This document shows, one piece after another, positions 26,783 through 36,291 of a DNA stretch of 64,000 nt. The notes under the pieces were generated by a model that was not told the DNA's origin, searched no databases, and was given only the letters and a program-made list of their open reading frames with translations. Location: positions 558,001-622,000 of the forward strand of contig NZ_CP049863.1 of NCBI RefSeq assembly GCF_011299575.1, given 5' to 3'. Every line of letters begins with the position of its first letter. Position 1 is the first letter of the stretch. Source of the DNA: Leucobacter viscericola (GTDB lineage Bacteria; Actinomycetota; Actinomycetes; Actinomycetales; Microbacteriaceae). A program made the position numbers and the translations under genes.

Positions 26783-28011
26783 GCCTCGGCTTTGATCCCC
26801 CGCTGCTGCTCTGCGCGCTCCATGAGGGTGTCGATCGCGTCGTGGAAGCGTTTTGTTGGTGAGCCCGGGGTCGTATCGCCAAAGTAGTGCTGCGACCAGG
26901 TTACGAGGCGCTCACGCGCATCGTCGTCTCCGATAACACGGTCCAAGACGCTCGCCGAGTCTGCGCTGTCAGCAACTTCCAACCACTCGCACACGCTGAG
27001 GTAACCGTTCTCGTCAACGGACGCCTCGGGGGCGACGGGGCGTGTCACCATGAGCGGTTTACCCGTGGCGAGCCGGTCGTAGACCATCGCGGAGATGTCG
27101 CAGATCGCCACGTCAGGCAAGCTGAGCTGCCAGCCCAGCGACGGGGACTGGTCGTAAACGTGGTGGGCCTGAGGATCACGCTCGTTGGCCTCGGTGATCA
27201 TCTCAATAATGCGCTTGTTCGCGGCACCAAATTCGGGATCGACGACACCACTGCGGGGGTGCGGGCGATACACGACCCGGTGCCTGCCAGTATCAAGGAG
27301 ACCCCGCACCAGCGCTTCACCGTGCGTCGCGACTGAGCCATAACACGCTGCAGGGCGATCCCCTTCCCAGGTCGGCGCGTAGAACACCACGGTGCGCTCG
27401 TCGGGAACGAATGGCGGCTTGCCACTCAGGTGATCTGTCTGGGGACGTCCAATCGCCATGGTGCGGCGCTCAACATCGTAATCCCAGAGCGCGTTTGAGA
27501 GCCGCGCCCGTGCGGCGTCGCCCGCCACCAAAGCCAGGTCGTAGCACTTGTGCTGATTGCTCGTCATGTACATCTTGTCGCTCTCACCGTGATTGACAAA
27601 GACGTGCCAGCGGCTGCCGTAGCGCATCATCTGGAAGTTTCGGGTGTTCTGATTCACGTACAGAACAACATCGAGCTGCTGCTCTTCCAGCACCCGCTCA
27701 AGGTCGGTGACCTTGGGTACGAACGAAACGGCAAGCCCACTCTCCCGAATGAGCTGGCGGGCACCGGCCGCGTTTCGGGCAAGCACAAGCACGGGCCAGC
27801 GCTTGGAGAGTTCTTGGAGCGGCGCGTACCACTGTCGCATTTGGTAGATGTTGACGTCACTGTCGGCGAAGTACACGCCAACACGAAAGTGCTGTTCTGG
27901 AAGCGGTGCTCGATCCGCCAGCAGGTCACGCAGTTCAAAGAACGCGCGCCGTCCCTTCAGTACTCGCTTTGCGAGCCGTACCGCACGTTTTCCATCTTTC
28001 ACCAGTTGCAC
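26779..28011 (-). CDS. CDP-glycerol glycerophosphotransferase-family protein
   Basis: A 410-residue protein of the TagB/TagF family. A basic N-terminal region is followed by a Rossmann-like half (HFRVGVYFADSDVN). The catalytic half carries FVNHGESDKMYM, FYAPTWEGDRP, YRPHPRSG and ICDISAMVYDRLATGKP. The family adds glycerol-phosphate or similar units to a lipid-linked acceptor at the inner membrane face. GTG at 28009-28011 is the longest start; GTG at 28000-28002 has a better-spaced GAGAAGG and is likely as good. It is divergent from the glycosyltransferase gene. Confidence 0.85.
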   Translation of the reverse strand: MQLVKDGKRAVRLAKRVLKGRRAFFELRDLLADRAPLPEQHFRVGVYFADSDVNIYQMRQWYAPLQELSKRWPVLVLARNAAGARQLIRESGLAVSFVPKVTDLERVLEEQQLDVVLYVNQNTRNFQMMRYGSRWHVFVNHGESDKMYMTSNQHKCYDLALVAGDAARARLSNALWDYDVERRTMAIGRPQTDHLSGKPPFVPDERTVVFYAPTWEGDRPAACYGSVATHGEALVRGLLDTGRHRVVYRPHPRSGVVDPEFGAANKRIIEMITEANERDPQAHHVYDQSPSLGWQLSLPDVAICDISAMVYDRLATGKPLMVTRPVAPEASVDENGYLSVCEWLEVADSADSASVLDRVIGDDDARERLVTWSQHYFGDTTPGSPTKRFHDAIDTLMERAEQQRGIKAEA

Positions 28012-28073
28012 CTTCTCAGTTTACTGGCGGCATGCCGCTTGGAAGCCGTGTGCTCGCGTGGGAAGATGCTGGG

Positions 28074-29114
28074 GTGATCCTCTCCAAGCTTTCCGAACTC
28101 CCCGCTGTCAGTTATGTGATGCCGGTGCTCAACGAAGAGGAGTTTCTCGAAGCTGCGGTTCACACGATTCTCGCCCAGGACTACGCGGGTGAAAAGGAGA
28201 TCGTTCTGGCCCTTGGCCCGTCGCGGGACGGCAGCAACGAAATTGCGGCCCGACTGGCGGCTCAAGACTCTCGGGTGCGGCTCGTAGAGAACCCTGCACG
28301 CGACATACCCGTCGGCCTCAACCTGGCGATTGCTGAGAGCAAACATCCGGTTGTGGTGCGCGTTGATGCGCACTCTGAGCTGACACCCGACTACACCCGA
28401 TTAGGTGTCGCTGCGCTGCGGCGCGAGGAGGCCGCCAATGTTGGGGGGATCATGCGCGCCGCCGGACGCTCCCCCGTGCAGCGCGCGATTGCCCGCGGAT
28501 ACAACAGCCCCTACGGCCTCGGCGGCGGTGCTTACCACGGCGACGGGACACCGGGAATCGCCGAGTCCGCCTACCTCGGCATCTTCCGCCGCGAGGCGAT
28601 CGAGGCCGTCGGTGGGTACGATCCCGGCATCCTTCGGGGCGAAGACTGGGAACTCAATCTGAGGATCCGCCGCGCCAGTGGTAAAATCTGGTTTGAACCC
28701 GCACTCAAAGTGACTTATTGGCCACGTGCGAGCCTACGTGATCTCTCAAAACAGTTCTTTGCGACGGGCACCTGGCGGGCCGTGCTCGTTCGCCGCTACG
28801 GTCGAGCAAACCCGTGGCGGTTTTTTGCGCCAGGAGCGCTTGTAACCTCACTTGCGGTGAGTGTGGTGGGTCTGGTGCTGTTGTTGCTTGGTGTGCTGTC
28901 CTGGGCCTCCTGGTGGCCGCTGCTGCTGCTTCCACTCGCCGGGTATGCGGCGGGAATCCTCTTTGCGGTGTTACGCATCCCCGAGCAGCAGGGAGTTCGG
29001 GATCGCCTGCTCACGGGTGCGACGCTCATCACAATGCATCTGAGCTGGGGAACGGGGTTCTTGCGCGGGCTGCTGTTCGGCGGCGGCCGCGTCGTTGATC
29101 GCTCGCGAGCCTAA
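28074..29114 (+). CDS. membrane glycosyltransferase, family 2
   Basis: A protein of about 346 residues with a GT-A domain. YVMPVLNEEEFLEAAV opens the domain, VVRVDAHSELTPDYT contains the D-x-D-type motif (VDAH), and GEDWELNLRIRRASG is the E-D acceptor motif. Three or four membrane segments follow from about residue 255. This resembles ExoA-type polymer glycosyltransferases. The sugar is unknown. The GTG at 28074 has GGAAGA upstream; an ATG at 28032 would extend it into the divergent gene's promoter. Confidence 0.85.
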   Translation: MILSKLSELPAVSYVMPVLNEEEFLEAAVHTILAQDYAGEKEIVLALGPSRDGSNEIAARLAAQDSRVRLVENPARDIPVGLNLAIAESKHPVVVRVDAHSELTPDYTRLGVAALRREEAANVGGIMRAAGRSPVQRAIARGYNSPYGLGGGAYHGDGTPGIAESAYLGIFRREAIEAVGGYDPGILRGEDWELNLRIRRASGKIWFEPALKVTYWPRASLRDLSKQFFATGTWRAVLVRRYGRANPWRFFAPGALVTSLAVSVVGLVLLLLGVLSWASWWPLLLLPLAGYAAGILFAVLRIPEQQGVRDRLLTGATLITMHLSWGTGFLRGLLFGGGRVVDRSRA

Positions 29115-29117
29115 CCC

Positions 29118-31493
29118 TCACCCAGGTAGCGCGCCTCGCTCACTCAACGCGTCAACAACCCGTTGAGCGGCGTAGCCATCGTCGTTCGGAGCAAACTGCT
29201 CACGCCAGTTTTCACGCGCTTCAGCAAATTCTTGCACCCAGGCGGCGTCGTGGCCGAGTTCGCCAAGCGCCCGCGCGTGGGCCAGCACCTCGTCGCGCTG
29301 CTGCAGCAGCGGCCCGGGCGCCAAGCGTTCGAAGTCGAAGGTAAACCCACGCTCGCGATCCCGATAGGCGGCAAGATCCGGCACAAAAAAGAGTTGTGGA
29401 ACTCGAGCAACCGCAGCGTCAAACATAATCGACGAGTAGTCGGTTACCAGCACGTCGGCGGCCAGGATCACGTCGTTCACATCGTCGTGCTGGGATGCAT
29501 CGATGACGGTGCCGGAGGCACTCCCCGGATACCGGCCAAAGGTGTGCGTTCGAGTGTGACCGCGGGCCACAACAACCCAGTTCTCACCGAGTTCGTGGGC
29601 AAGCTGCTGAACATTGAGGTCGTCCACGAGCGTGATGCCGCCGTCTCGCCAGGTCGGCGCGTAACTGAGCACGGAAACCCCTGCAGGGATCCCTAGAGCT
29701 GCGCGCGCGGCGAGCACGTCGATGGGGTTGCGCCCCTCAGCGATGACCGCGCGGGCGAGGCGGTCGTCGCGCGGATACCCGAGCTCGAGAATGTCACCGC
29801 GGAACGCGTAACTCGATTTGAAGACGCTCGTTGAGTGCGGATTCTGCGAGAGCATGATGCTCCAGCGGCGGCTCTCACGTCGAATGGCTAACCTGGTGCG
29901 AAGCCCGACCCCGGGGCGACCGAGGGCGAGGTGTTTCAGCATGGTGCCGTGCCAGGTCTGCAGGACCGTCTGCCCTCGCCTCCTGCGGAATGAGTAACGC
30001 AGCCAGTCGTTCACCACGACCAGCTTTGCTGTGCGGCGCGCGGCAAACCACTCACGGCCGCCGACCAAGAGCGGAACTGCACCCTCGGGCACCTGCTGCA
30101 GCTCGCTCGTCACACTCCAGTAGCGAGGAGTTTCAGGGTAGCGCCGCGTAATCTCTCGATCAATGGCGAGCGGGTTGCAGCTCACCTGGCGTCCATAGAA
30201 GCTCTCGAAGAAGATTCCACCGGGCGGCACGAGTTCTTTGTCGCGTAACCGCAATCGACGAATTTCCGCGAGTACTCGAGCAGCAGCGCCTCCCTCGGGG
30301 AACCGATGGAAGCGGCGCGCGAACGCTCGTGTGTCCGCCTCAGCAGCTCGCCAGGCGGGGTTTCCACGCTGTAACTGCTCGAGTCGGTCCAGAACCTCAC
30401 CCCAGGTCCGCTCGACCCTGCCAGCGCTCGTTACGACGAGCGGCTCATAGAGGCCCCTGGTGCTTTCGTAGTGCTCAAGGTCGGGGGCAAACCAGACAAT
30501 TGGTCGACCCAGCAGTGAAAAGTCAACGGCGATGGAGGAATAGTCGGTAATTACCGCGTCGATGCCGCCCAGCAGCGGGGTGATCTCGCGAACGGTATCC
30601 GCTCCGAGCAGGTGAACCCGATCCCCCAGCATCCCCTCGTAGGCTCCCGCACCGAGCGGGTGTGAGCGGATGAGCAGGTGTGCGTCATACCGCTTCAGCA
30701 GCGTGCGCAGGCGGGCTGCTTCCTTTTTTGTTGGAGCAGCCGGATCAGCATCTCCGTCGCGCCAGGTCGGTGCGTAGAGGATCAGCATGTCCTGGTCAGA
30801 AATGCTCGCCCCCGCGGCTTCTAGCAGCTCACGAAGCCGTTCCTTGCTCTGTTCGGCTTGGGCCGGATCGGCCGCCTGCAACGAGAGTGTGTCGTCTCGG
30901 GGATCTCCCAGCACCCGCACCTTGCCGGGCGCAACCCGGAAGGCCGAGCGGAGCCGTTCGGCTGCAAGGGGTGATCCCGCAACGTAGAGGGAGACCTGCC
31001 GCGATCCAGCGAGATACATGCGGCGCAGCACTGCCCGCAGCGGAGCCGGTCCACGCACGGCGGTCGTGACCTGGGAGTCCAGGTGGAGTCGTTTGAGGGG
31101 TGCGCCGTGCCAGAGCTGCACGATGCAACCGCCCATAATTCCAAATCTGTTGGCATCGCCGAGCCCGTGGGTGACGATGATCCGGCCCGCCCGCAGTGTT
31201 GCCCAGTAACCGGCAGCACTCTCTCGCACGACAGGTACGAACCCCTCGGTGCGAGCGGCCTCAGCCTCCTCGTCGTTTGCAACAAGCCAGCTGATCGACG
31301 CGTCCGGTTCTTCCAGTCGCAGCTGACGAGCAACCACGAGCGCACCCTCGGACACCCCGATTCCGCTGCCGAACACCCACTTTTTTTCGGATCGCGGCAC
31401 AAACCAGGACACGATCACAGAAAGCAAATACTTCGGAAGCGCAAGCAGTTTACTTAGGTTGCCCTGGGCGAAGCTAAATCCACCGGTACTCAT
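29118..31493 (-). CDS. two-domain CDP-glycerol glycerophosphotransferase-family protein
   Basis: A 791-residue protein with two tandem copies of the family's catalytic unit. The first has LWHGAPLKRLHL, YAPTWRDGD, LIRSHPLGAG and VITDYSSIAVDF. The second has QTWHGTMLKHLAL, YAPTWRDGG, VARGHTRTH and VTDYSSIMFDA. An N-terminal hydrophobic or amphipathic stretch (LSKLLALPKYLLSVIVSW) may bind the membrane. Two active sites suggest a bifunctional polymerase or a primase-polymerase of a phosphopolyol glycopolymer. The ATG at 31491-31493 is preceded by TACAGT seven bases upstream, hence possibly leaderless. Confidence 0.86.
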   Translation of the reverse strand: MSTGGFSFAQGNLSKLLALPKYLLSVIVSWFVPRSEKKWVFGSGIGVSEGALVVARQLRLEEPDASISWLVANDEEAEAARTEGFVPVVRESAAGYWATLRAGRIIVTHGLGDANRFGIMGGCIVQLWHGAPLKRLHLDSQVTTAVRGPAPLRAVLRRMYLAGSRQVSLYVAGSPLAAERLRSAFRVAPGKVRVLGDPRDDTLSLQAADPAQAEQSKERLRELLEAAGASISDQDMLILYAPTWRDGDADPAAPTKKEAARLRTLLKRYDAHLLIRSHPLGAGAYEGMLGDRVHLLGADTVREITPLLGGIDAVITDYSSIAVDFSLLGRPIVWFAPDLEHYESTRGLYEPLVVTSAGRVERTWGEVLDRLEQLQRGNPAWRAAEADTRAFARRFHRFPEGGAAARVLAEIRRLRLRDKELVPPGGIFFESFYGRQVSCNPLAIDREITRRYPETPRYWSVTSELQQVPEGAVPLLVGGREWFAARRTAKLVVVNDWLRYSFRRRRGQTVLQTWHGTMLKHLALGRPGVGLRTRLAIRRESRRWSIMLSQNPHSTSVFKSSYAFRGDILELGYPRDDRLARAVIAEGRNPIDVLAARAALGIPAGVSVLSYAPTWRDGGITLVDDLNVQQLAHELGENWVVVARGHTRTHTFGRYPGSASGTVIDASQHDDVNDVILAADVLVTDYSSIMFDAAVARVPQLFFVPDLAAYRDRERGFTFDFERLAPGPLLQQRDEVLAHARALGELGHDAAWVQEFAEARENWREQFAPNDDGYAAQRVVDALSERGALPG

Positions 31494-31523
31494 TACAACT
31501 ACTGTAGGGCACTCAACGCAACA

Positions 31524-31564
31524 GTGCCGCAGCAAACCTCAATTCGAGAGATTCGCTGCGGCAC
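31524..31564 (-). terminator. hairpin after the HtrA-like gene
   Basis: A perfect 10-bp stem (GTGCCGCAGC / GCTGCGGCAC) encloses a 21-base loop, just after the stop of the HtrA-like gene (31586). Only a few U residues follow on the minus strand. It separates that gene from the downstream glycerophosphotransferase. Confidence 0.6.
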
Positions 31565-31585
31565 CGTCAAAGGGAGTCTAGAAAA

Positions 31586-33415
31586 TTACCACTCAAGCGT
31601 GCCGAGTGTTGCCTCGGTTTGAGCGGCTTTTCCGTTCCGCATGTAGTCGATGGTGACTTTGCTGCCACCGCCATTCATGCGGATGAGCGCTGATACCGAG
31701 GTGCCGTCAACAGCCGGCACTCCAGCGACCTTAGTGATAACGTCGCCAGCCTTGAGCCCAGCCTTCTCTGCCGCTCCCTGAGAAGCGACATCGACAACGA
31801 GCCCGCCCGCGAAGTTCTGGTCTGCGTCGGTGTCTTGGCTGGAATCCACGACTGAAGCACCAAGCAAACCGTGCGACGGCTGCTTTCCGTCAATGAGCGC
31901 GTCAGCTACCCGCACTGCAAGATTCGACGGGATGGCGAACCCGAGACCGACGCTGCCCGCGGTACCGCTGCTGCTCGACGTGGAGGCGATCGCAACGTTG
32001 ATGCCGATGAGCTCACCGTCCGCGTTCAGCAGCGCACCGCCCGAGTTACCCGGGTTGATGGACGCATCGGTCTGAATGACCGGCAGCGTTACCGTACCCG
32101 CGGTGGACTGCTGTTGCTGCTGCGACTCGTCAGATTGGCCGTCATCGGGGGTGCCGAAACGGAAGTCCCACGGGAAGGTACCCTGGCCCCCCTGACCGTT
32201 CTGGTCACCCTGGTCATTCGGCTGCTGCTGTTGCTGGTCTGATCCATCCTGCGGGATCAGCGGGCTACCCACCGAGATACCTCGGTTGATAGCGCTTACA
32301 ACGCCACTCGTGACGGTGTTGGAGAGGTTGAGCGGTGCACCAATTGCCACCGTCGTGTCGCCAACGTTCAGCTTGGTAGAGTCCGCAACCTTGATCGCGG
32401 GGAGGTTATCCGCGTCGACCTTCACAACAGCAAGGTCGGCATAGGGGTCAACCCCAACAACCTTTCCGGTGAGGATCCGTCCGTCGCTGAGCTTGACGCG
32501 AATTTTCGCGCTGTCTCCTGCTGCGCCGTCAAGGGTGACGACGTGGGCATTGGTGATGATGTACCCGTCTTTTCGGTAGATCACACCAGAGCCCGAGCCG
32601 CTTGCGCTAGCTCCGCTCACCTCAAGCGTTACGACGCTCGGGGTTGCTACGGCGGCGACCCCGGAGACCGTGGAGGCCGAGTCAGGGTTGTTGAGCGTGA
32701 GTGTTCCGCTTGCCTGAGAACTGGAGTGGTTCGAGGAGTTCGACGATACAACCGCCGCAACTCCACCGCCCACGATGCCGCCCAACAGGGCACCAATCGC
32801 GAGACCCGCAAGCAGCACTCCGGTTCGGCTCTTCGACGTTGCCGCCGCAACCGGTGCCTCAGTCGTCGCGGCCTGCTGGAACGCGGGGTACTCAGCCGTC
32901 GGCTGTGTTGCTTGCGCTGACGGCGCTGAGTAGTCACCCCCTAGTGGCTGCTGCCCTGAGTAGTCAGAGAACCCCTGCTGAGGCGCGTGGGTCGGCGCCG
33001 CATACTGCTGCGCTGGCTGTGCTGGCGCGTGGGCAGGAGCAACTGGGTGCTGCACTGGTTGACCCTGAGCGGCGGGGGGAACCGGCGCGAACTGAGTAGT
33101 CGGTTGCGCCGCCGGAGCCTGAGCTTCTTCCAGGAAGGAAGGAACCGCAGGGGCTGCGGGCGTCGCTGGCTCCTCGGGGGTCACCGAGGCTGCTGGGGTC
33201 GCGGGAGCAGCTGGAATCGCGGGTGCGATCGGGGCGGCTGGAGCGGCTGGCGCAGCAGGAACCGTTTGAGCTGGTGCAACCGGCGGGGCCAGTGGCGCGC
33301 TCGGAGCGGGATCAGGCATAGCCGGGTTCGCAACTGCCGGATCTACCTGAGCTTCGCCGCTCTGAGGATTCTCAGCGTTCGAGTTTTCAGGATTCTGGTC
33401 TGGGGTGGTGGTCAT
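31586..33415 (-). CDS. HtrA-like membrane serine protease with PDZ domain
   Basis: A 609-residue protein. Residues 1-190 are Pro/Ala/Gln-rich and cytoplasmic. A single membrane segment lies at about 198-223. The trypsin-like domain follows, with catalytic H291 (ITNAHVV), D327 (PYADLAVV) and S458 (NPGNSGGAL). A PDZ domain fills the last 100 residues. A Gln/Gly/Asp-rich insertion (about 388-440) sits between the Asp and Ser. Such proteases degrade misfolded envelope proteins. The ATG at 33413-33415 has GGGAG upstream. Confidence 0.92.
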   Translation of the reverse strand: MTTTPDQNPENSNAENPQSGEAQVDPAVANPAMPDPAPSAPLAPPVAPAQTVPAAPAAPAAPIAPAIPAAPATPAASVTPEEPATPAAPAVPSFLEEAQAPAAQPTTQFAPVPPAAQGQPVQHPVAPAHAPAQPAQQYAAPTHAPQQGFSDYSGQQPLGGDYSAPSAQATQPTAEYPAFQQAATTEAPVAAATSKSRTGVLLAGLAIGALLGGIVGGGVAAVVSSNSSNHSSSQASGTLTLNNPDSASTVSGVAAVATPSVVTLEVSGASASGSGSGVIYRKDGYIITNAHVVTLDGAAGDSAKIRVKLSDGRILTGKVVGVDPYADLAVVKVDADNLPAIKVADSTKLNVGDTTVAIGAPLNLSNTVTSGVVSAINRGISVGSPLIPQDGSDQQQQQPNDQGDQNGQGGQGTFPWDFRFGTPDDGQSDESQQQQQSTAGTVTLPVIQTDASINPGNSGGALLNADGELIGINVAIASTSSSSGTAGSVGLGFAIPSNLAVRVADALIDGKQPSHGLLGASVVDSSQDTDADQNFAGGLVVDVASQGAAEKAGLKAGDVITKVAGVPAVDGTSVSALIRMNGGGSKVTIDYMRNGKAAQTEATLGTLEW

Positions 33416-33528
33416 GGAGACTCCCTTCGTGTTGTACCAGCATGTCGTGCGAATCTATGAAAACCATTTGGTTGTGCTGCATAACCTCTGCGGGTCCCGG
33501 TTTTTGTACCGTGTTTCGACTCGAAAAC

Positions 33529-35982
33529 CTACTCGGCAGCTCCGACATTCCTGGAGCGGCGACGAAGAATCAGTCCCGCTCCCAAAGCCGCAACGACGAT
33601 TGCGCCTGACACTGTGATCACGATACTCCTCGTGGCCCCCGTCTGCGGCAACCATTCGTTGCCCTCCAAATCCGTCACGACTGTTGTCTCCTCAACAAGA
33701 CCACAGGCTCCCCTGTGTAATTCAAACGGAGCGCCCCCTCCCGGCCGCTCCACGGCGAGATCTTCCACCCAGTGGACCGTTCCTTCCGAGCGCGCCGTCA
33801 CTGCGGGAGAGGTGATTTTTCCAGGAGCAGAAATCGCTACCCTCGCCGTTCTCGCGACCGATTGCAGCTCACACAGTGCCTTTTCGTCAAGACCAGCAAG
33901 ATCTTCATCTGTCCAACGCAGTGGCTCTCCACGTTCAGAGAGCATCGGCCGCCAATGCTCATCAAATCTCTGCGCACCGACTTCAACTTTGAGATAGGCG
34001 GTGAAGCCCAGTGTCGCCCGCTCTGGAACGGGTCCCTTCACACTCGCAGTGTCAGCGATCCTGTCTCCCACCTGCCCAGCCTCTTGCGCAACCGTCGCGA
34101 TCTTCGGGAACACAACACGAGCCGATTCCTCAGGAATACCCCAATCGTCGCAACTTTCCTCGATCAGATCCCTCGCCCATTCCTCCTGATCCTCAGCCAC
34201 AACACACGCCTGAATGGTCAAGCCAACGACTCCATCAATCAGCTTCTGCCGATCCTCGGGAAATGGCGCAACGACCTCGATCTCACCTGGAGCTTCAGCG
34301 GATTTCACCGCAACCTTCTCCGTTGCCAGCAAACGTGCACCCTGAGGTGCCGCCGCCGCTCGATCCGGCTTTCCATCTGTTTCATAGACCGATGCCCTCA
34401 CCAAGATCGGCACGGGCTTGCCGTCTCGTTCGAACCACCTCCCCTTACTCTTCAGAGAAATTCGATCGATCGTTTTCGCGCCAGGGGCAAGCTCCGAATC
34501 GTTGAGTTGTGTTGTGATCCCGAATTCCATAGGGCTGAACTGAGTCTCCTCCGGAATCCCAAACCGATCACGAAACGAGTACCCGGGATCAAGATGCCAC
34601 TCTTCCGGCGACCCCACTTGAATTTCTGGTCCCTGATTCTGTGCGTCGATTTGCCACACCCAGGTGAAGTATCCGGAAGCGTCGGCCTCGGAATCTCGAG
34701 AAACCTCAACCGCATAGGTTTCCGGCCCGTTCACCGCAATCACCTCGGCTGTCGCTGCAATGGGAGGCGCAGGATCAAGCGGCACCTCTTCGCTCTCTTC
34801 TGGCGGTGAAGCGAACGGACCATACAGCGTTCCGGTGGCTCGCACGGGCCGGTACTTTTGAACACCCTTGTCTGAATACACGGGCCAGGGGTCAGAACGC
34901 TCTGTTATCCCAAACGTCACCTGATCCGTGTAGGGCGCGCTCTTCGCCAGCCGCACCTCGGGCACCTCGGTCGTCACGACCGGGGCAAAACGACTCTCTT
35001 GGTTTGTTACTGATGTCTTGCGCCAGGTACCGGATTGCGAAAAGTCCTCGGAACCACCTCCGTAGAGCAAGAGCTGATCCGCGTCATCAGCGGCCGGCTG
35101 ATATCCCCAGACACGAGCAGGCCACCTCTTCCCGGTCTTTGTCCAGTTTGCCGATAACTTCACTTCCTGAAGCCTGGATGAGCCCAGTTCGGGGACCGTT
35201 TCAAATGTGAGCGAAACAGCTCGCGAACCGTCTAAGGTGGCGGTATCTGCTGCCGAACCGAATGTCGCGCCAGTGGGTGCGGCGCCCGTCAGTCGCCCAC
35301 CCGATTCAATCCGCAGCCGCTCGTATCCGGCGGGAACGTCAACCACGCCCGTCCCCGAGGTCTTCCAGGTCACAACCGGGTCAGCCGGAGCTTTGAGCAC
35401 GGGAGGCACAATCGCTGCTGCCGACTGTGCGAGAAACGAATCGACCTGGTTCTGAACGTGCGCTGGCGCAATAGCCCGAATGTTCGCGACCCAGGATGCG
35501 ACCACCGCATCTTCTGCGCCCCGGATCGTCCAGATAGCGAGTGACACTGCAGCGGCCTGATCGTCGTGCCAGCCGGGCCCGAGCGCGAGGCCACCGTATG
35601 TCGAGGTGATGTAGTTCATTTGCATGAGGCCTCGCTCGTTTGAATAGGGTGCGACCCAGTGCCCTGTGGACTGCATACGGTACCCACGCAAACTCGACAT
35701 CACCTTGGGCGGCACCTCAGATGCGGGATTGTCACCGTCAGGCTCTACGCAGTACGCATTCGATTGAGTCGACGATGTGATGAACGCCCCAACAAACACA
35801 CCACCGTAGGTGTGCCCGGCCCCGTGTGTAGCGGCGTGCGCGGCGGGAAGCATCGCGCTGCCAAACGGGAGCCCACCGATCAGTAGCAGTCCGACAAGAA
35901 CTCCGAGCAGCACCACAACTACTCCCCCGCTGCTTACTTTCCCTCGCACGATCGCGAGGGCACTCGGCCCAGCTTTACCCAT
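33529..35982 (-). CDS. cell-wall-anchored surface protein (LPQTG)
   Basis: An 817-residue protein with a signal peptide (hydrophobic segment at about 20-40, cleavage after AAHA). The N-terminal domain shares AYCVEP and QAAAVSLAIWTI with Cys-containing adhesin domains. A long beta-rich body follows, with several repeated-looking modules. The C-terminus is a sortase signal: LPQTG, a hydrophobic segment and RRRSRN. The start at 35980-35982 has CGGAG five bases upstream; longer starts would overlap the initiator tRNA gene. No sortase gene is in the window. Ligand and role are unknown. Confidence 0.8.
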   Translation of the reverse strand: MGKAGPSALAIVRGKVSSGGVVVVLLGVLVGLLLIGGLPFGSAMLPAAHAATHGAGHTYGGVFVGAFITSSTQSNAYCVEPDGDNPASEVPPKVMSSLRGYRMQSTGHWVAPYSNERGLMQMNYITSTYGGLALGPGWHDDQAAAVSLAIWTIRGAEDAVVASWVANIRAIAPAHVQNQVDSFLAQSAAAIVPPVLKAPADPVVTWKTSGTGVVDVPAGYERLRIESGGRLTGAAPTGATFGSAADTATLDGSRAVSLTFETVPELGSSRLQEVKLSANWTKTGKRWPARVWGYQPAADDADQLLLYGGGSEDFSQSGTWRKTSVTNQESRFAPVVTTEVPEVRLAKSAPYTDQVTFGITERSDPWPVYSDKGVQKYRPVRATGTLYGPFASPPEESEEVPLDPAPPIAATAEVIAVNGPETYAVEVSRDSEADASGYFTWVWQIDAQNQGPEIQVGSPEEWHLDPGYSFRDRFGIPEETQFSPMEFGITTQLNDSELAPGAKTIDRISLKSKGRWFERDGKPVPILVRASVYETDGKPDRAAAAPQGARLLATEKVAVKSAEAPGEIEVVAPFPEDRQKLIDGVVGLTIQACVVAEDQEEWARDLIEESCDDWGIPEESARVVFPKIATVAQEAGQVGDRIADTASVKGPVPERATLGFTAYLKVEVGAQRFDEHWRPMLSERGEPLRWTDEDLAGLDEKALCELQSVARTARVAISAPGKITSPAVTARSEGTVHWVEDLAVERPGGGAPFELHRGACGLVEETTVVTDLEGNEWLPQTGATRSIVITVSGAIVVAALGAGLILRRRSRNVGAAE

Positions 35983-36125
35983 GTTTGCTCCGATCAGAAT
36001 CACGGCAGCACACACCAGTTTCAGCGTGCTGCCCCGGCGGAATTTCCGTCCGTGCATCAATGCTGGCGAGCGTGCAAGGTTCGTGAAAAAGTTATCCACA
36101 GACACCCAATTCACCTCGATTTGCA

Positions 36126-36154
36126 TTGCGGCAAAGTCCGGACTAGTGTTATCT
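36126..36154 (+). promoter_or_regulatory. promoter of the initiator tRNA gene
   Basis: TTGCGG (36126-36131) and TTATCT (36149-36154) are separated by 17 bases. The tRNA begins eight bases after the -10, so transcription starts essentially at its 5' end. Confidence 0.6.
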
Positions 36155-36161
36155 CTTGTGC

Positions 36162-36235
36162 CGCGGGGTGGAGCAGTTCGGTAGCTCGCCGGGCTCATAA
36201 CCCGGAGGTCGTAGGTTCAAATCCTGCCCCCGCAA
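36162..36235 (+). tRNA. initiator tRNA-fMet (CAT)
   Basis: A full cloverleaf with the CAT anticodon at 36196-36198. Two initiator hallmarks are present: C1 opposite A72 is unpaired at the acceptor end, and the anticodon stem has three consecutive G-C pairs (GGG/CCC). The T arm is GTAGG-TTCAAAT-CCTGC. CCA is not encoded. A strong terminator follows. Confidence 0.96.
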
Positions 36236-36257
36236 CGGAAAGTCGCATTGCGGCACA

Positions 36258-36291
36258 AAAAGTCCCGGTCTCGAAAGAGACCGGGACTTTT
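36258..36291 (+). terminator. intrinsic terminator after tRNA-fMet
   Basis: A perfect 15-bp stem (AAAAGTCCCGGTCTC / GAGACCGGGACTTTT) with a GAAA tetraloop, followed by TGTTTTG. Confidence 0.9.

Noticed and set aside
33772..34809. Plus-strand open frame opposite the LPQTG protein
   Set aside because: Shadow of the minus-strand gene, with no motif.
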